Shown piece after piece: positions 1 through 7,400 of a stretch of DNA of 64,000 nt (position 1 is the stretch's first letter; every line of letters begins with the position of its first letter). Below the pieces are notes generated by a model. It saw only the letters and a program-made list of their open reading frames with translations. It did not search any database and was not told the origin of the DNA. Both the position numbers and the translations under genes were made by a program. Source of the stretch: Myxococcaceae bacterium (GTDB lineage Bacteria; Myxococcota; Myxococcia; Myxococcales; Myxococcaceae); assembly GCA_017881265.1 (NCBI GenBank), contig JADGRA010000035.1:1-64000 (forward strand), read 5' to 3'.

Positions 1-1
1 C

Positions 2-142
2 CCAGAGCGGCTCGTCTTCCTGGATGAGTCCGGGAGCCACATCGGGATGACGCGAGACTACGCCCGCGCGCCGCGGGGGAAACGTGCGCACGGCCGAGCG
101 AAGCGAAACCGCGGTGCCGCCACCACGCTAACGTGGAAATGA
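2..142 (+). pseudogene. IS630-family transposase remnant (internal DDE piece)
   Basis: Frame 2 reads PERLVFLDESGSHIGMTRDY and continues with a GKRAHGRAKRNRG stretch to a TGA at 140-142. The FLDESG motif carries an aspartate of the DDE_3 catalytic triad, and the RNRG block follows it as in IS630-type transposases. The 5' part lies outside the window. The protein stops after TTLTWK, well before the final catalytic Glu region, so this copy is truncated and should be inactive. No terminal inverted repeat is visible within the window. Confidence 0.8.
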
Positions 143-151
143 GAATCGGAA

Positions 152-301
152 ATGAAACCTCGACTTGCGGTAGTCGTACTCCTCGCAAATGCGTGCGCCA
201 GCGGTCCTAAGCCGATTCCGGAACCCTATCAGCAGGCGGAGGCGGCTCAGCCGCAGCAGTACTACTCTCAGGGCTGTGGCCGGACTACTCCAGGAAAGTA
301 A
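152..301 (+). CDS. small putative lipoprotein, possibly a broken longer gene
   Basis: A 49-residue reading frame begins MKPRLAVVVLLANACASG, which looks like a signal peptide with a cysteine at position 15. The residues before the cysteine (ANA) fit a lipobox poorly. The mature part is rich in Gln, Ala and Pro and ends in CGRTTPGK. The same frame stays open for about 27 codons after the TAA stop and again after a TAG near 384, so this may be the start of a longer gene carrying nonsense mutations. It lies 10 bases after the transposase stub, in sequence less GC-rich than the core. No function is assignable. Confidence 0.35.
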   Translation: MKPRLAVVVLLANACASGPKPIPEPYQQAEAAQPQQYYSQGCGRTTPGK

Positions 302-628
302 GTAAACGAAGTTCTTGTGGACGACTTGATCGACGCCGCGAGGTCGGCATTCGACAGAACGGTATCCACTGACAACGCCGAATAGCCACCGGTCGCCGCC
401 TCGGTCATTGCGAAGGCCCAGCTAGCGAAACTCACCAATCGTACTGCCAGCGACTCACCTTCGGGGAGCCCGCCTCGTTAACGTTCTTTGCCTCCCCCCC
501 GCCCACCGAGTAGCTCCCTGAGTCTGGCACAAAACGGCGAGACCAAAACCACCCGACAGGACCACACGCCACCGCACGAGACCGCACTATACAAACGGCG
601 GGGTGAGCCTTTTTCGACAGTTACAGAG
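302..628. other. intergenic, no intact gene
   Basis: No convincing reading frame is present. Two short stretches in the frame of the preceding small lipoprotein look protein-like (to a TAG near 384 and a TAA near 479-481), compatible with a decayed gene. No CRISPR or inverted terminal repeat was seen, and no copy of the tRNA-Leu 3' end that would mark an attachment site. Confidence 0.4.
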
Positions 629-710
629 TGCCCAGGGCGGGAATCGAACCCGCATGCCTTTCGGCGCCACCCCCTCAAGATGGTGTGTCTACCAATTCCA
701 CCACCTGGGC
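629..710 (-). tRNA. tRNA-Leu (anticodon GAG)
   Basis: On the minus strand the RNA folds as a class II tRNA of 82 nt. The acceptor stem is GCCCAGG/CCTGGGC with discriminator A, and the D-arm contains GGTGGAATTGGTAGACAC. The anticodon stem is CCATC/GGTGG around loop TTGAGGG, giving anticodon GAG. A long variable arm and the T-arm GCGGGTTCGATTCCCGC follow. CCA is not encoded. It lies just downstream of secG on the same strand; secG followed by tRNA-Leu(GAG) is also the order in Escherichia coli (secG-leuU). Confidence 0.97.
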
Positions 711-813
711 GAATATTCGGTTTTGGACCGACAGCGCCCCCGTGTGGGAGACGCTTCGGGGGGCGGCTTAACGCAGCGGGGCGGATGCGAGCAAGGGTTG
801 CGCCCGCGCGCGG

Positions 814-1164
814 CTACTTTGGGGGAACCGTCGGAAGCGGGGCCGGCGCGAGCGGCGCGTCACTTGGCAGCGGCGTGGCCGGGGCCGACTGGGCCGGCAC
901 GGGTGCCCTGGCCGCCGCACGGGCCGCCACCGAGGTGCGCATCCCCTGGAAGGACAGGGCAAGGGACGTGAGGAAGAAGAGTCCGGCGCAGACGGCCGTT
1001 ACCCGGCTGAGGAAGGTCACGGCGCCGCGTCCGCCAAAGGCGCTGGTGGCGGCGCCTCCGCCCAGGGCAGCCCCCATCCCGGCGTCCTTCCCCGGCTGGA
1101 GAAGGATGACGAAAATCATGAAGATGCAGAGCAGGATGTGAACGGAGGTGAGAAAGGCCAACAT
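814..1164 (-). CDS. secG: preprotein translocase subunit SecG
   Basis: A 116-residue membrane protein starting MLAFLTSVHILLCIFMIFVI. SecG is the small, non-essential partner of SecYE in the inner-membrane Sec translocon and helps SecA-driven export. Two hydrophobic segments (about residues 3-22 and 50-70) flank the typical LLQPGKDAGMGAALGGGA loop and a SAFGGRGA motif, which are the family hallmarks. The C-terminal tail is Ala/Pro-rich. I chose the ATG at 1164 over one 13 codons upstream because the first transmembrane helix then begins at the N-terminus. It follows tpiA and precedes tRNA-Leu, probably in one transcript with gap-pgk-tpiA. Confidence 0.93.
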   Translation of the reverse strand: MLAFLTSVHILLCIFMIFVILLQPGKDAGMGAALGGGAATSAFGGRGAVTFLSRVTAVCAGLFFLTSLALSFQGMRTSVAARAAARAPVPAQSAPATPLPSDAPLAPAPLPTVPPK

Positions 1165-1230
1165 TGGGGCGCGCACCCTACGAAAGGGCGTCGGCCCTGA
1201 CAACCCCCCACCACCCCTAAGGTGCCCGTT

Positions 1231-1992
1231 TCAGACGGCGGCGCAGATGGTAGCGAAGCCAGCGGCGTCCAGGCTGGCCCCACCCACCAGCGCCCCGTCC
1301 ACATCCATCTGGCCAAGCAGCGCCGCGGCGTTGTCCGGCTTGACGCTCCCTCCATAGAGGATGCGGGTGGCCAAGGCCGCAGCCGCCCCGAAAAGTCTGC
1401 CGAGGTCCTCCCGCACCTGCGCGTGCACTTCCTGCGCCTGTGCCGGCGTGGCGTTGCGACCGGTGCCGATGGCCCACACCGGCTCATAGGCCAGGGTGAC
1501 GTGCGCCATCTCCTCGGCGGACACCCCGGCCAGGCTTCCAGCCAGCTGGCTCGCCACTACCGACAGCGTCCGTCCGGCGTCCCGCTCCTGCAGCGTCTCG
1601 CCAATGCAGACAATGGGCTTCAGCCCGGCGGCCAGCGCCCCGCGGGCGCGCTTGTTGACGAGGGCGTCCGTCTCGCCAAACAGCTGGCGCCGCTCGGAGT
1701 GGCCGGCCAGCACGTAGGTGCAGCCCACGTCGAGGAGCATCCACGGGGAGACCTCGCCGGTGTAGGCGCCCTCCTTCGCCCAGTGACAGTTCTGGGCGCC
1801 CAGGGCGACCCGACTCTCGGAGGCCAGCGCTTGGGCCACCGCGGCCAGGGCGGTGAAGGGCGGCAGCACCAGCACCTCGGCGGCGGGCTGGGCCGGCAGG
1901 CGCTGGCAGAGGGCCGTCACCAGCGCGGCGGCCTCAGCCTGCGTCCGGTACATCTTCCAGTTCCCGGCAATGAGGGGGCGCCGCGCGGACAT
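1231..1992 (-). CDS. tpiA: triosephosphate isomerase
   Basis: A 253-residue cytoplasmic TIM-barrel enzyme interconverting dihydroxyacetone phosphate and glyceraldehyde-3-phosphate. Visible motifs are the N-terminal IAGNWKMYR with the catalytic Asn and Lys, the GHSERR motif with the electrophilic His, the AYEPVWAIGTG loop with the catalytic Glu, and the phosphate-binding YGGSVKP near the C-terminus. Length is normal for the family. The ATG at 1992 places MSARRPLIAGNWKMYR at the N-terminus; longer readings upstream run into pgk in another frame. It starts 2 nt after the pgk stop, so the two are likely translationally coupled. Confidence 0.97.
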   Translation of the reverse strand: MSARRPLIAGNWKMYRTQAEAAALVTALCQRLPAQPAAEVLVLPPFTALAAVAQALASESRVALGAQNCHWAKEGAYTGEVSPWMLLDVGCTYVLAGHSERRQLFGETDALVNKRARGALAAGLKPIVCIGETLQERDAGRTLSVVASQLAGSLAGVSAEEMAHVTLAYEPVWAIGTGRNATPAQAQEVHAQVREDLGRLFGAAAALATRILYGGSVKPDNAAALLGQMDVDGALVGGASLDAAGFATICAAV

Positions 1993-1994
1993 GG

Positions 1995-3185
1995 CTACTC
2001 CTCGAGCGCTTTGATGCCCGGTAATTGCTTGCCCTCGAGGAACTCGAGGGTCGCGCCGCCTCCGGTGGAGACGTGGGACATCTTCTCCGCGAGGCCGAAG
2101 GCATGCACCGCGGCGGCGCTGTCGCCGCCTCCGACGACGGTGGTGGCCTCCCGGCACCGGGCCATGGTGTCGGCGATGGCGCGGGTGCCGGCGGCGAAGG
2201 CAGGAATCTCAAACAGCCCCATAGGCCCGTTCCAGAGGATGGTCTTCGCCGCGCGCAGGTGCTCGGCGTAGAGCGCGCGCGTCCGCGGGCCGATGTCGAG
2301 GCCCATCATCTCCGCGGGGATGGCCCGTTCGGCCACTTCCCGTGGCACGGCCGCCGCGGTGGCCTCGCTGGCGACGATGTGGTCGATGGGCAGGACGACC
2401 TCCCTGCCGAGACGGCTGGCGGCCTCCAGCGCGCGCCGGGCGACGTCGAGCTTGTCCGTCTCCACGCGACTCTTACCGACGGCCACGCCCTGCACGGCGA
2501 GAAACGTGTAGGCCATTGCCCCGCCGACCAGGAGGGTGTTGACGCGGGGGAGCAGGCTCTCGATGACTTTGATTTTGTCGGAGACCTTCGCCCCGCCCAG
2601 CACGGCCACGTAGGGCCTCTCGGGCGAGCGCAGCAGCCGTCCGAGAAAGTCCATCTCGCGCCGCAGCAGGTAGCCGCCGGCGTGCTCCTTGACGAAGGGC
2701 ACCATGCCCACCGTCGAGGCATGGGCCCGGTGGGCCGTGCCGAAGGCGTCGTTGACGTAGACGTCCGCGTTCTCGGCCAGCTCGCGCGCGAAGCCGACGT
2801 CGTTGGCCTCCTCCTCCTTGTGGAAGCGCAGGTTCTCGAGCATCACCACCTGCCCGTCCTTCAACTCCTTCACCAGCTTGCGGACGCCGTCCCCGACGCA
2901 GTCATCGGCAAACAGCACCTCGAAGGACTTGCCGAGCAGCTCCGACAGCTTGCTGGCGGCCGGCTCCAGCGACAGCGCCGGGTCCGGCTTCCCCTTCGGC
3001 CGGCCGAGGTGCGAGGCCACCATCACCCGGCCGCCCAGCTGCAGCAGCCGCCGCAGGGTGGGAAGCACCTCGCGGATGCGCGTGTCGTCGGTCACCTGGC
3101 GCGCATCGTCGAGCGGCACGTTGAAGTCCGCGCGCAGAAAGACGCGCTTGCCGGTGAGCTGTAGCTCGTCGATGGAACGAATCAC
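1995..3185 (-). CDS. pgk: phosphoglycerate kinase
   Basis: A 396-residue two-domain enzyme that transfers phosphate between 1,3-bisphosphoglycerate and ADP in glycolysis. The N-terminal domain begins MIRSIDELQLTGKRVFLRAD and contains DFNVPLDD, the signature region for 3-phosphoglycerate binding, followed by SHLGRPKG. The C-terminal nucleotide-binding domain carries GGAKVSDKI, WNGPMGLFE and VVGGGDSAAAV. Length matches bacterial PGKs. It sits between gap and tpiA on the same strand, the classical gap-pgk-tpi operon order. Confidence 0.97.
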   Translation of the reverse strand: MIRSIDELQLTGKRVFLRADFNVPLDDARQVTDDTRIREVLPTLRRLLQLGGRVMVASHLGRPKGKPDPALSLEPAASKLSELLGKSFEVLFADDCVGDGVRKLVKELKDGQVVMLENLRFHKEEEANDVGFARELAENADVYVNDAFGTAHRAHASTVGMVPFVKEHAGGYLLRREMDFLGRLLRSPERPYVAVLGGAKVSDKIKVIESLLPRVNTLLVGGAMAYTFLAVQGVAVGKSRVETDKLDVARRALEAASRLGREVVLPIDHIVASEATAAAVPREVAERAIPAEMMGLDIGPRTRALYAEHLRAAKTILWNGPMGLFEIPAFAAGTRAIADTMARCREATTVVGGGDSAAAVHAFGLAEKMSHVSTGGGATLEFLEGKQLPGIKALEE

Positions 3186-3210
3186 GGCGCCCCTCCCCCG
3201 GGCAGGCGTC

Positions 3211-4221
3211 CTAGACGCCCTTCTGCTGGAGCATCTTGGCCAGGTCGACCATCCGGTTGGAGAAGCCCCACTCGTTGTCGTACCAGGCCATCACTTTGAC
3301 CAGATTGCCCTCGACGACGAAGGTGCCGGTGGCGTCGAGGATGGCCGAGTGCGGGTCGCCGTTGTAGTCGACGGAGACGGTGAGCGCCTCGCTGTAGGCC
3401 AGGACGCCTTTCAGGGGGCCCTCGGCGGCGGCCTTCATCGCCTGGTTGACCTGCTCGGCCGTCACCGTCTTGGAGGTCTGCACGGTGAGGTCCACCAGGC
3501 TGACGTTGGGCGTGGGCACCCGGACACTCACCCCGTGCATCTTCCCCTTCAGCGCCGGGATGACTTCCCCAATGGCCTTGGCCGCGCCAGTGCTGGTGGG
3601 AATCATCGACATGGCCGCCGCGCGGGCCCGGCGCGGGTCCTTGTGGGTGAGGTCGAGGATGCGCTGGTCGTTGGTGTAGCTGTGGATGGTGGTCATGAGC
3701 CCCTTGTCGATGCCGAAGCCATCGAGGAGCACCTTGGCCACCGGGGCCAGGCAGTTGGTGGTGCAGGAGGCAGCCGACAGCACCTGGTGCTTGGCGGTGT
3801 CGTACAGGTGGTGGTTGATGCCGTAGGCGATGGTGACGTCCTGCCCCTTGGCCGGCGCGGAGATGAGCACCTTCTTCGCTCCGGCGGCGAGGTGCTTGTT
3901 CGCCCCCTCGCGGTCGGTGAAGTGGCCGGTGCATTCGAGGACCACGTCCACGCCCATGGCTTTCCAGGGCAGTTTGGTGGGGTCCTTCTCCGCGGTGAAG
4001 GTGAAGGTCTTGCCCCCCACCCGCATGCCCTTCTCGGTGGCGGTCACCTCGTCGGGCCAGGTCCGGTGAACCGAGTCGTACTTGAAGAGGTGCGCCATGG
4101 TGGCCGGGCTGTCCAGGTCGTTGATGGCGACGATGTCCAACGCCTCGTTGCGCGCCAGCGCTGCACGGAGGATGCAGCGACCAATCCGTCCAAAGCCGTT
4201 GATTGCGAATTTCAAGGCCAT
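3211..4221 (-). CDS. gap: glyceraldehyde-3-phosphate dehydrogenase, type I
   Basis: A 336-residue NAD-dependent phosphorylating GAPDH. The Rossmann motif INGFGRIGR opens the protein, the catalytic cysteine is in SCTTNC (around residue 154), and the C-terminus has WYDNEWGFSNRMVDL, the usual family signature. The ATG at 4221 starts directly at MALKFAINGFGRIGR; an in-frame ATG five codons upstream (MQGAT) is a possible alternative. It is the first gene of the minus-strand operon gap-pgk-tpiA-secG, with 25 nt to pgk. Divergent from the lipid kinase gene at 4362, with a candidate promoter and inverted repeat in the shared gap. Confidence 0.97.
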   Translation of the reverse strand: MALKFAINGFGRIGRCILRAALARNEALDIVAINDLDSPATMAHLFKYDSVHRTWPDEVTATEKGMRVGGKTFTFTAEKDPTKLPWKAMGVDVVLECTGHFTDREGANKHLAAGAKKVLISAPAKGQDVTIAYGINHHLYDTAKHQVLSAASCTTNCLAPVAKVLLDGFGIDKGLMTTIHSYTNDQRILDLTHKDPRRARAAAMSMIPTSTGAAKAIGEVIPALKGKMHGVSVRVPTPNVSLVDLTVQTSKTVTAEQVNQAMKAAAEGPLKGVLAYSEALTVSVDYNGDPHSAILDATGTFVVEGNLVKVMAWYDNEWGFSNRMVDLAKMLQQKGV

Positions 4222-4231
4222 AGTGGCGCCT

Positions 4232-4285
4232 TGCATACGGGGCTCCCCGGGCGCGGTCAACGACTCACCGGGGCCCCGGTTGACC
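4232..4285 (-). promoter_or_regulatory. candidate gap promoter and operator dyad
   Basis: Upstream of gap, the minus strand carries TTGACC (4255-4260), a 17-nt spacer and TATGCA (4232-4237), a passable sigma-70-like arrangement ending about 10 nt before the start codon. The same -35 sequence is one arm of a perfect 7-bp inverted repeat, GGTCAAC (4255-4261) and GTTGACC (4279-4285), which could bind a dimeric regulator. A separate palindrome ACCGGGGCCCCGGT lies at 4267-4280. The very short predicted leader is a weakness. Confidence 0.3.
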
Positions 4286-4361
4286 ACTGTGCTGGCCCGG
4301 GAGCACGCTGCCTGCTTCCCGCAGGCCTGCCATCCTGCGTCAGCGCCGACCCAGCCCGTTG

Positions 4362-5036
4362 ATGACACGCCCCGCCCCTCGAGTGCTTCCCCCCCCGCCC
4401 TACCCCGCGCGCCGGCCGGGCTTCTGGTTCTCCGCGCGCCACGCGTGGAATGGGCTGGTGCACACCGTGGAGCACCAGCCCAACATGCGCATCCACTTGT
4501 TGGCGGCGCTGCTGGTGGGCTTGGTGGGCAGCGGGATTCCGCTGGGCCTGGCCGAGCGGGTGACGCTGATTTTTTGCGTCCTGCTGGTTTTCTTCGCGGA
4601 GATTCTCAACAGCGCCTTGGAGGCGCTGGTCGACCTGGCCACGCGGGAGTTTGACGAGAAGGCCCGGGTCACCAAGGACGCCGCGGCCGCCGCCGTGCTG
4701 GTGCTGTCCATTGGCTCGGTCGTCATCTTCGCCGCGCTGCTGGTGCACAACTGGAGCACCGTCATGGCCGAGCGTGCGCGCATCCCCCGGCAGGTGGCGT
4801 TGGGCGCGCCGCTAGTCTTGTGCGTCTGGGGGCTGCTGCGGCCGGTGCCCCGGCCGGCTGCTCAGGACGTCCTGGCCTTCGGCTTGGGGGTGGTGCTGCT
4901 GGCGGTGCTGTCCGTGCGGTCCACCAGCAGCGTCTTCACCGCCATGTCCTTTGGGCTGGTGGTGCTGGCGGGGGCGGCAGCGCTGCGTCGGCAGCGGGCC
5001 TGGCGCGGGCAAAAAAAACGGCCCAGCGGCACATGA
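4362..5036 (+). CDS. dgkA: diacylglycerol/undecaprenol kinase with C-terminal extension
   Basis: A 224-residue integral membrane protein. Residues about 18-128 match the DgkA family, which phosphorylates diacylglycerol or undecaprenol at the inner membrane. The catalytic block EILNSALEALVDLATREFDE corresponds to the family's E-x-N-T/S-A-x-E-x-x-VD motif, and KDAAAAAV follows as the second conserved Asp region. DgkA proteins are usually about 120 residues. Here roughly 95 more residues with about three hydrophobic segments are fused at the C-terminus. In Gram-positive relatives the substrate is undecaprenol, and which lipid is used here cannot be told. The ATG at 4362 is preferred over an overlapping TTG at 4359. 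Divergent from gap. Confidence 0.85.
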   Translation: MTRPAPRVLPPPPYPARRPGFWFSARHAWNGLVHTVEHQPNMRIHLLAALLVGLVGSGIPLGLAERVTLIFCVLLVFFAEILNSALEALVDLATREFDEKARVTKDAAAAAVLVLSIGSVVIFAALLVHNWSTVMAERARIPRQVALGAPLVLCVWGLLRPVPRPAAQDVLAFGLGVVLLAVLSVRSTSSVFTAMSFGLVVLAGAAALRRQRAWRGQKKRPSGT

Positions 5037-5162
5037 AACACCGCGGGGCCTTCAGCCTTGCGTCCCCCCGGCCGTGAGGCCCGGAACCCGTCCGGAACGC
5101 ACGCGTCCGGTACAACTTGGGGACCAACGCTGGACGTCAGTCTAACGCAGCAAACGCGCTTG

Positions 5163-5360
5163 TCACAACGAAGGGTAGGCTTCCTCCGGGGAGAGGTCCG
5201 GGGTCTCGGGCCGGCGGCCCTCCTCTCGGATGTCCGAGGTGACCAGGTCGATGAGCTCAGTGGCGACCCCAATCACCTGGGTCGGCGTGTAGCCGCTCGC
5301 GCGGAGCTGATTGAAGAAGGTCCGGGCTAAAATCTTGCTGGCCTTCGCGTCCGTGGACAC
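5163..5360 (-). CDS. small hypothetical protein
   Basis: A 65-residue soluble acidic protein with a GTG start (codon at 5358-5360). It has an amphipathic helical look: KASKILARTFFNQLRASGY, then TPTQVIGVATELIDLVTSDI, then a charged Pro-rich tail. There is no signal peptide, membrane segment or cysteine. Codon use is typical of the genome, with GC-rich third positions, and the composition is clearly protein-like. The pattern resembles small conserved unknown proteins of myxobacteria, but I cannot name a function. It is convergent with dgkA and divergent from the next small membrane protein. Confidence 0.6.
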   Translation of the reverse strand: MSTDAKASKILARTFFNQLRASGYTPTQVIGVATELIDLVTSDIREEGRRPETPDLSPEEAYPSL

Positions 5361-5451
5361 TGGGTTTCTCCTTGGGCGGAATCTCGCCCGGCGCAGGGCA
5401 TAGCTTCATGGGGCGTGCCAGGGCTGGGTGTCTGGTAACCCCCCGAGAACA

Positions 5452-5466
5452 CGAAACGGTGTTTCG
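5452..5466. promoter_or_regulatory. inverted repeat in divergent intergenic region
   Basis: CGAAAC-GGT-GTTTCG is a perfect 6-bp dyad lying between two divergent small genes (5163-5360 minus and 5555-5920 plus). An overlapping dyad AACAC-GAAACG-GTGTT is offset by a few bases. It could be an operator or a short hairpin. No convincing -35/-10 pair was recognised beside it. Confidence 0.25.
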
Positions 5467-5554
5467 GCCAGGGGCTGACGAGGTGCGTAACCGGCTGCGC
5501 ACTGCAACCTGGAGGCGACGCCCGCTAGGTGCGGGTAGACAATGAGGGAATTCC

Positions 5555-5920
5555 ATGGCTTTCCGCGTACGGACACCTGACGGGGAGCTCACCTACCCGA
5601 CGCTGCTGGACGTGGAGCGTGCCTTCCACCTCGGCCTGGTGGACCCCGAAGACGAGGTGGTGGATGAGGCGACGGGCGCCGTGTACCGGGCCCGAGAACA
5701 CCCCTCGCTGTCCCCGCCCCCACCCCAGCGCTTCTGGCACAACCGCGCAGCGCAGCCGGCACGGATGGCAGTGGCGTTGACGCTGGCGCTGGCCGCGCTC
5801 CTGGCCGGGGCGACGCAGCAGTGGTGGCTGGCCTTGCCGGCGGCCGTCGTCGCCGCGGTGGTGACGGTGCAGGTTGCTGTCACCGCGCAGGCACGCCCGC
5901 GTGCAACGAAGCGGCCCTGA
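5555..5920 (+). CDS. hypothetical membrane protein
   Basis: A 121-residue protein. The N-terminal half is soluble and begins MAFRVRTPDGELTYPTLLDV, followed by an acidic VDPEDEVVDEATGAVYRA segment; this reads like a small GYF-like or regulatory input domain, though that is only an impression. The C-terminal half has two hydrophobic segments (about residues 70-87 and 92-112) and ends with a basic tail. The upstream sequence GAGGGAATTCC gives a reasonable ribosome site for the ATG at 5555. No family was recognised, and coding GC bias supports a real gene. Confidence 0.6.
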   Translation: MAFRVRTPDGELTYPTLLDVERAFHLGLVDPEDEVVDEATGAVYRAREHPSLSPPPPQRFWHNRAAQPARMAVALTLALAALLAGATQQWWLALPAAVVAAVVTVQVAVTAQARPRATKRP

Positions 5921-5963
5921 GCTGTCCCAGACAGTAGACTCCCCTCACCAGGCCGTCCCCGCC

Positions 5964-6584
5964 ATGCTGCTTCCCCCCCTTCGCGCCGTGCAGGCCGCCC
6001 TCCTTCTCCTCGCCGGCGCCTCTGCGGGCGAGGAGGTGTACACGTGGACGGACACGGACGGCGTCGCCCACTACACCAACGACGCCAACACCATTCCCCA
6101 GCGCTACCGGGACAAGGCCCGCACCCTGGACGGCGCGCCCGTGGTGCCCAAGGAGGCGGCGGCCGCGCCGGTGCCGCCGGAGGGGAAGCCTGCCGGCGGC
6201 GAGGGGGCGCCCAAGGCCGCCCCGGCACGGCAGGCGGAACCACCCTTGGAGGAGTCCGCCCCGGCGCCCGTTCCGCTGTCCGCGAATGAAGCTGCGGCGC
6301 TGGACGAGACGGGCTGGCGCAAGCGCTTCCAGCGCAGCACGGAGCGCGTGCGCCGCGCGGAACTGACGCTGGAGCGGGACCAGGAGCAGCTGAAGCGGGT
6401 GGCCAACCAGGAGTCCTACATGGTGGTCGACCCCTATGGCCGGGTGATGACGGCCGGACAGGCCACCGCGCTGCGGATGCAGGTGGCGGAGGATGAGCGG
6501 GTGCTGCAGGAGGCACGCGAGGCGCTGCACGACTTGGAGCGGCTGGCGGCGCGCGAGGCCATTCCCCTGGAATGGCGGCGCTGA
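5964..6584 (+). CDS. exported DUF4124-domain protein
   Basis: A 206-residue protein with an N-terminal signal sequence (MLLPPLRAVQAALLLLAGAS) and then EEVYTWTDTDGVAHYTNDAN, the hallmark of the DUF4124 family of small envelope proteins of unknown function. A Pro/Ala-rich linker (about residues 55-105) leads to a charged, probably coiled-coil C-terminal half (RKRFQRSTERVRRAELTLER and following). I chose the ATG at 5964 because it places the signal peptide at the N-terminus; readings from 5874 overlap the previous gene in another frame. Convergent with the rhomboid gene. Confidence 0.75.
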   Translation: MLLPPLRAVQAALLLLAGASAGEEVYTWTDTDGVAHYTNDANTIPQRYRDKARTLDGAPVVPKEAAAAPVPPEGKPAGGEGAPKAAPARQAEPPLEESAPAPVPLSANEAAALDETGWRKRFQRSTERVRRAELTLERDQEQLKRVANQESYMVVDPYGRVMTAGQATALRMQVAEDERVLQEAREALHDLERLAAREAIPLEWRR

Positions 6585-6608
6585 GGCGCGCCCGCCCTTT
6601 TGCGCCCT

Positions 6609-7328
6609 TTAGCGCGACAGCCAGGCGTTGCGCGGCCCGGAGCCCACCCAGCGGCGGGGCGGTGGTGGCGCCCGCCGACGCCACATGAGGCCGCACAGGA
6701 CAAAGCCGGTGACGAAGCCGCCCAGGTGCGCCCACCAGGCGACGCCGCCCTGCGCGCCTGCGCCGGCGGCGGTGGCGTAGAAGGCCTGAAGCAGCAACCA
6801 CACGCCGAGGAAGACGAAGGCGGGGAGCTCCACCAGCCACGGGATGATGATGATGGGCACCAGGGTGAGGATGCGCGCCCGGGCGAACATGAGGAGGTAC
6901 GCGCCCAGCACCCCCGAAATGGCGCCCGAGGCGCCGACCGCGGGGAGGACGGAATCCGGCGCGGAGAGGCCGTGGACGAAGAAGGAGGCCACCCCGCACA
7001 CCAGATAGAAGACGAGGTAGCGCAGATGGCCGAGCTGGTCCTCGACGTTGTCCCCGAAGACCCAGAGGAACCACAGGTTGGAGGCGAGGTGCAGAAGGTT
7101 GGCGTGCAGAAACATCGCCGTCAGCAGGGGCCGCCAGCGCGCCCAGTCCAGCATGCCGCCCCGCCAGTGAAAGAAGCGTCGGGGCACGAAGGTGAGCGGT
7201 TCCAACAGCCGGCTCGCCTCGGGGCCCTGCTGCGCGACTGCGAGAAAGACGAGGATGTTGGCCAGGATGAGGCCCACCGTCACCAGCGGGAAGGAGCGGG
7301 ACTGCGGGCTGTCGCGCAAGGGGAACAT
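6609..7328 (-). CDS. rhomboid-family intramembrane serine protease
   Basis: A 239-residue polytopic inner-membrane protein with about six transmembrane helices. Rhomboids cleave substrates within the membrane using a Ser-His dyad. The nucleophile sits in GASGAISGVLGAY (G-x-S-G form) and the catalytic His in AHLGGFVTGF of the last helix. The HANLLHLASNLWFLWVFG block with paired His and Asn residues is also typical. The order of motifs and the length fit the bacterial GlpG-like/Rhomboid Pfam family. The ATG at 7328 is followed by a short basic cytoplasmic tail. Divergent from the OB/HD nuclease gene by 72 nt. Substrates are unknown. Confidence 0.92.
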   Translation of the reverse strand: MFPLRDSPQSRSFPLVTVGLILANILVFLAVAQQGPEASRLLEPLTFVPRRFFHWRGGMLDWARWRPLLTAMFLHANLLHLASNLWFLWVFGDNVEDQLGHLRYLVFYLVCGVASFFVHGLSAPDSVLPAVGASGAISGVLGAYLLMFARARILTLVPIIIIPWLVELPAFVFLGVWLLLQAFYATAAGAGAQGGVAWWAHLGGFVTGFVLCGLMWRRRAPPPPRRWVGSGPRNAWLSR

Positions 7329-7400
7329 GGGGCGTTACACAGACAAGCTAACCAGCCAACTGACAGCCATCACGGCCAGAAGTGGTAGGTTCCCCGGCCC

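Noticed and set aside
1..628. Attachment-site repeat of the tRNA-Leu 3' end.
   Set aside because: I found no copy of the terminal tRNA bases within the degenerate region, so an att site is not claimed.
488..1141. Plus-strand frame spanning the tRNA and secG.
   Set aside because: It runs through the tRNA-Leu gene on the opposite strand and has no protein-like pattern.
2025..3164. A 379-codon plus-strand frame opposite pgk.
   Set aside because: Antisense shadow of a canonical phosphoglycerate kinase.
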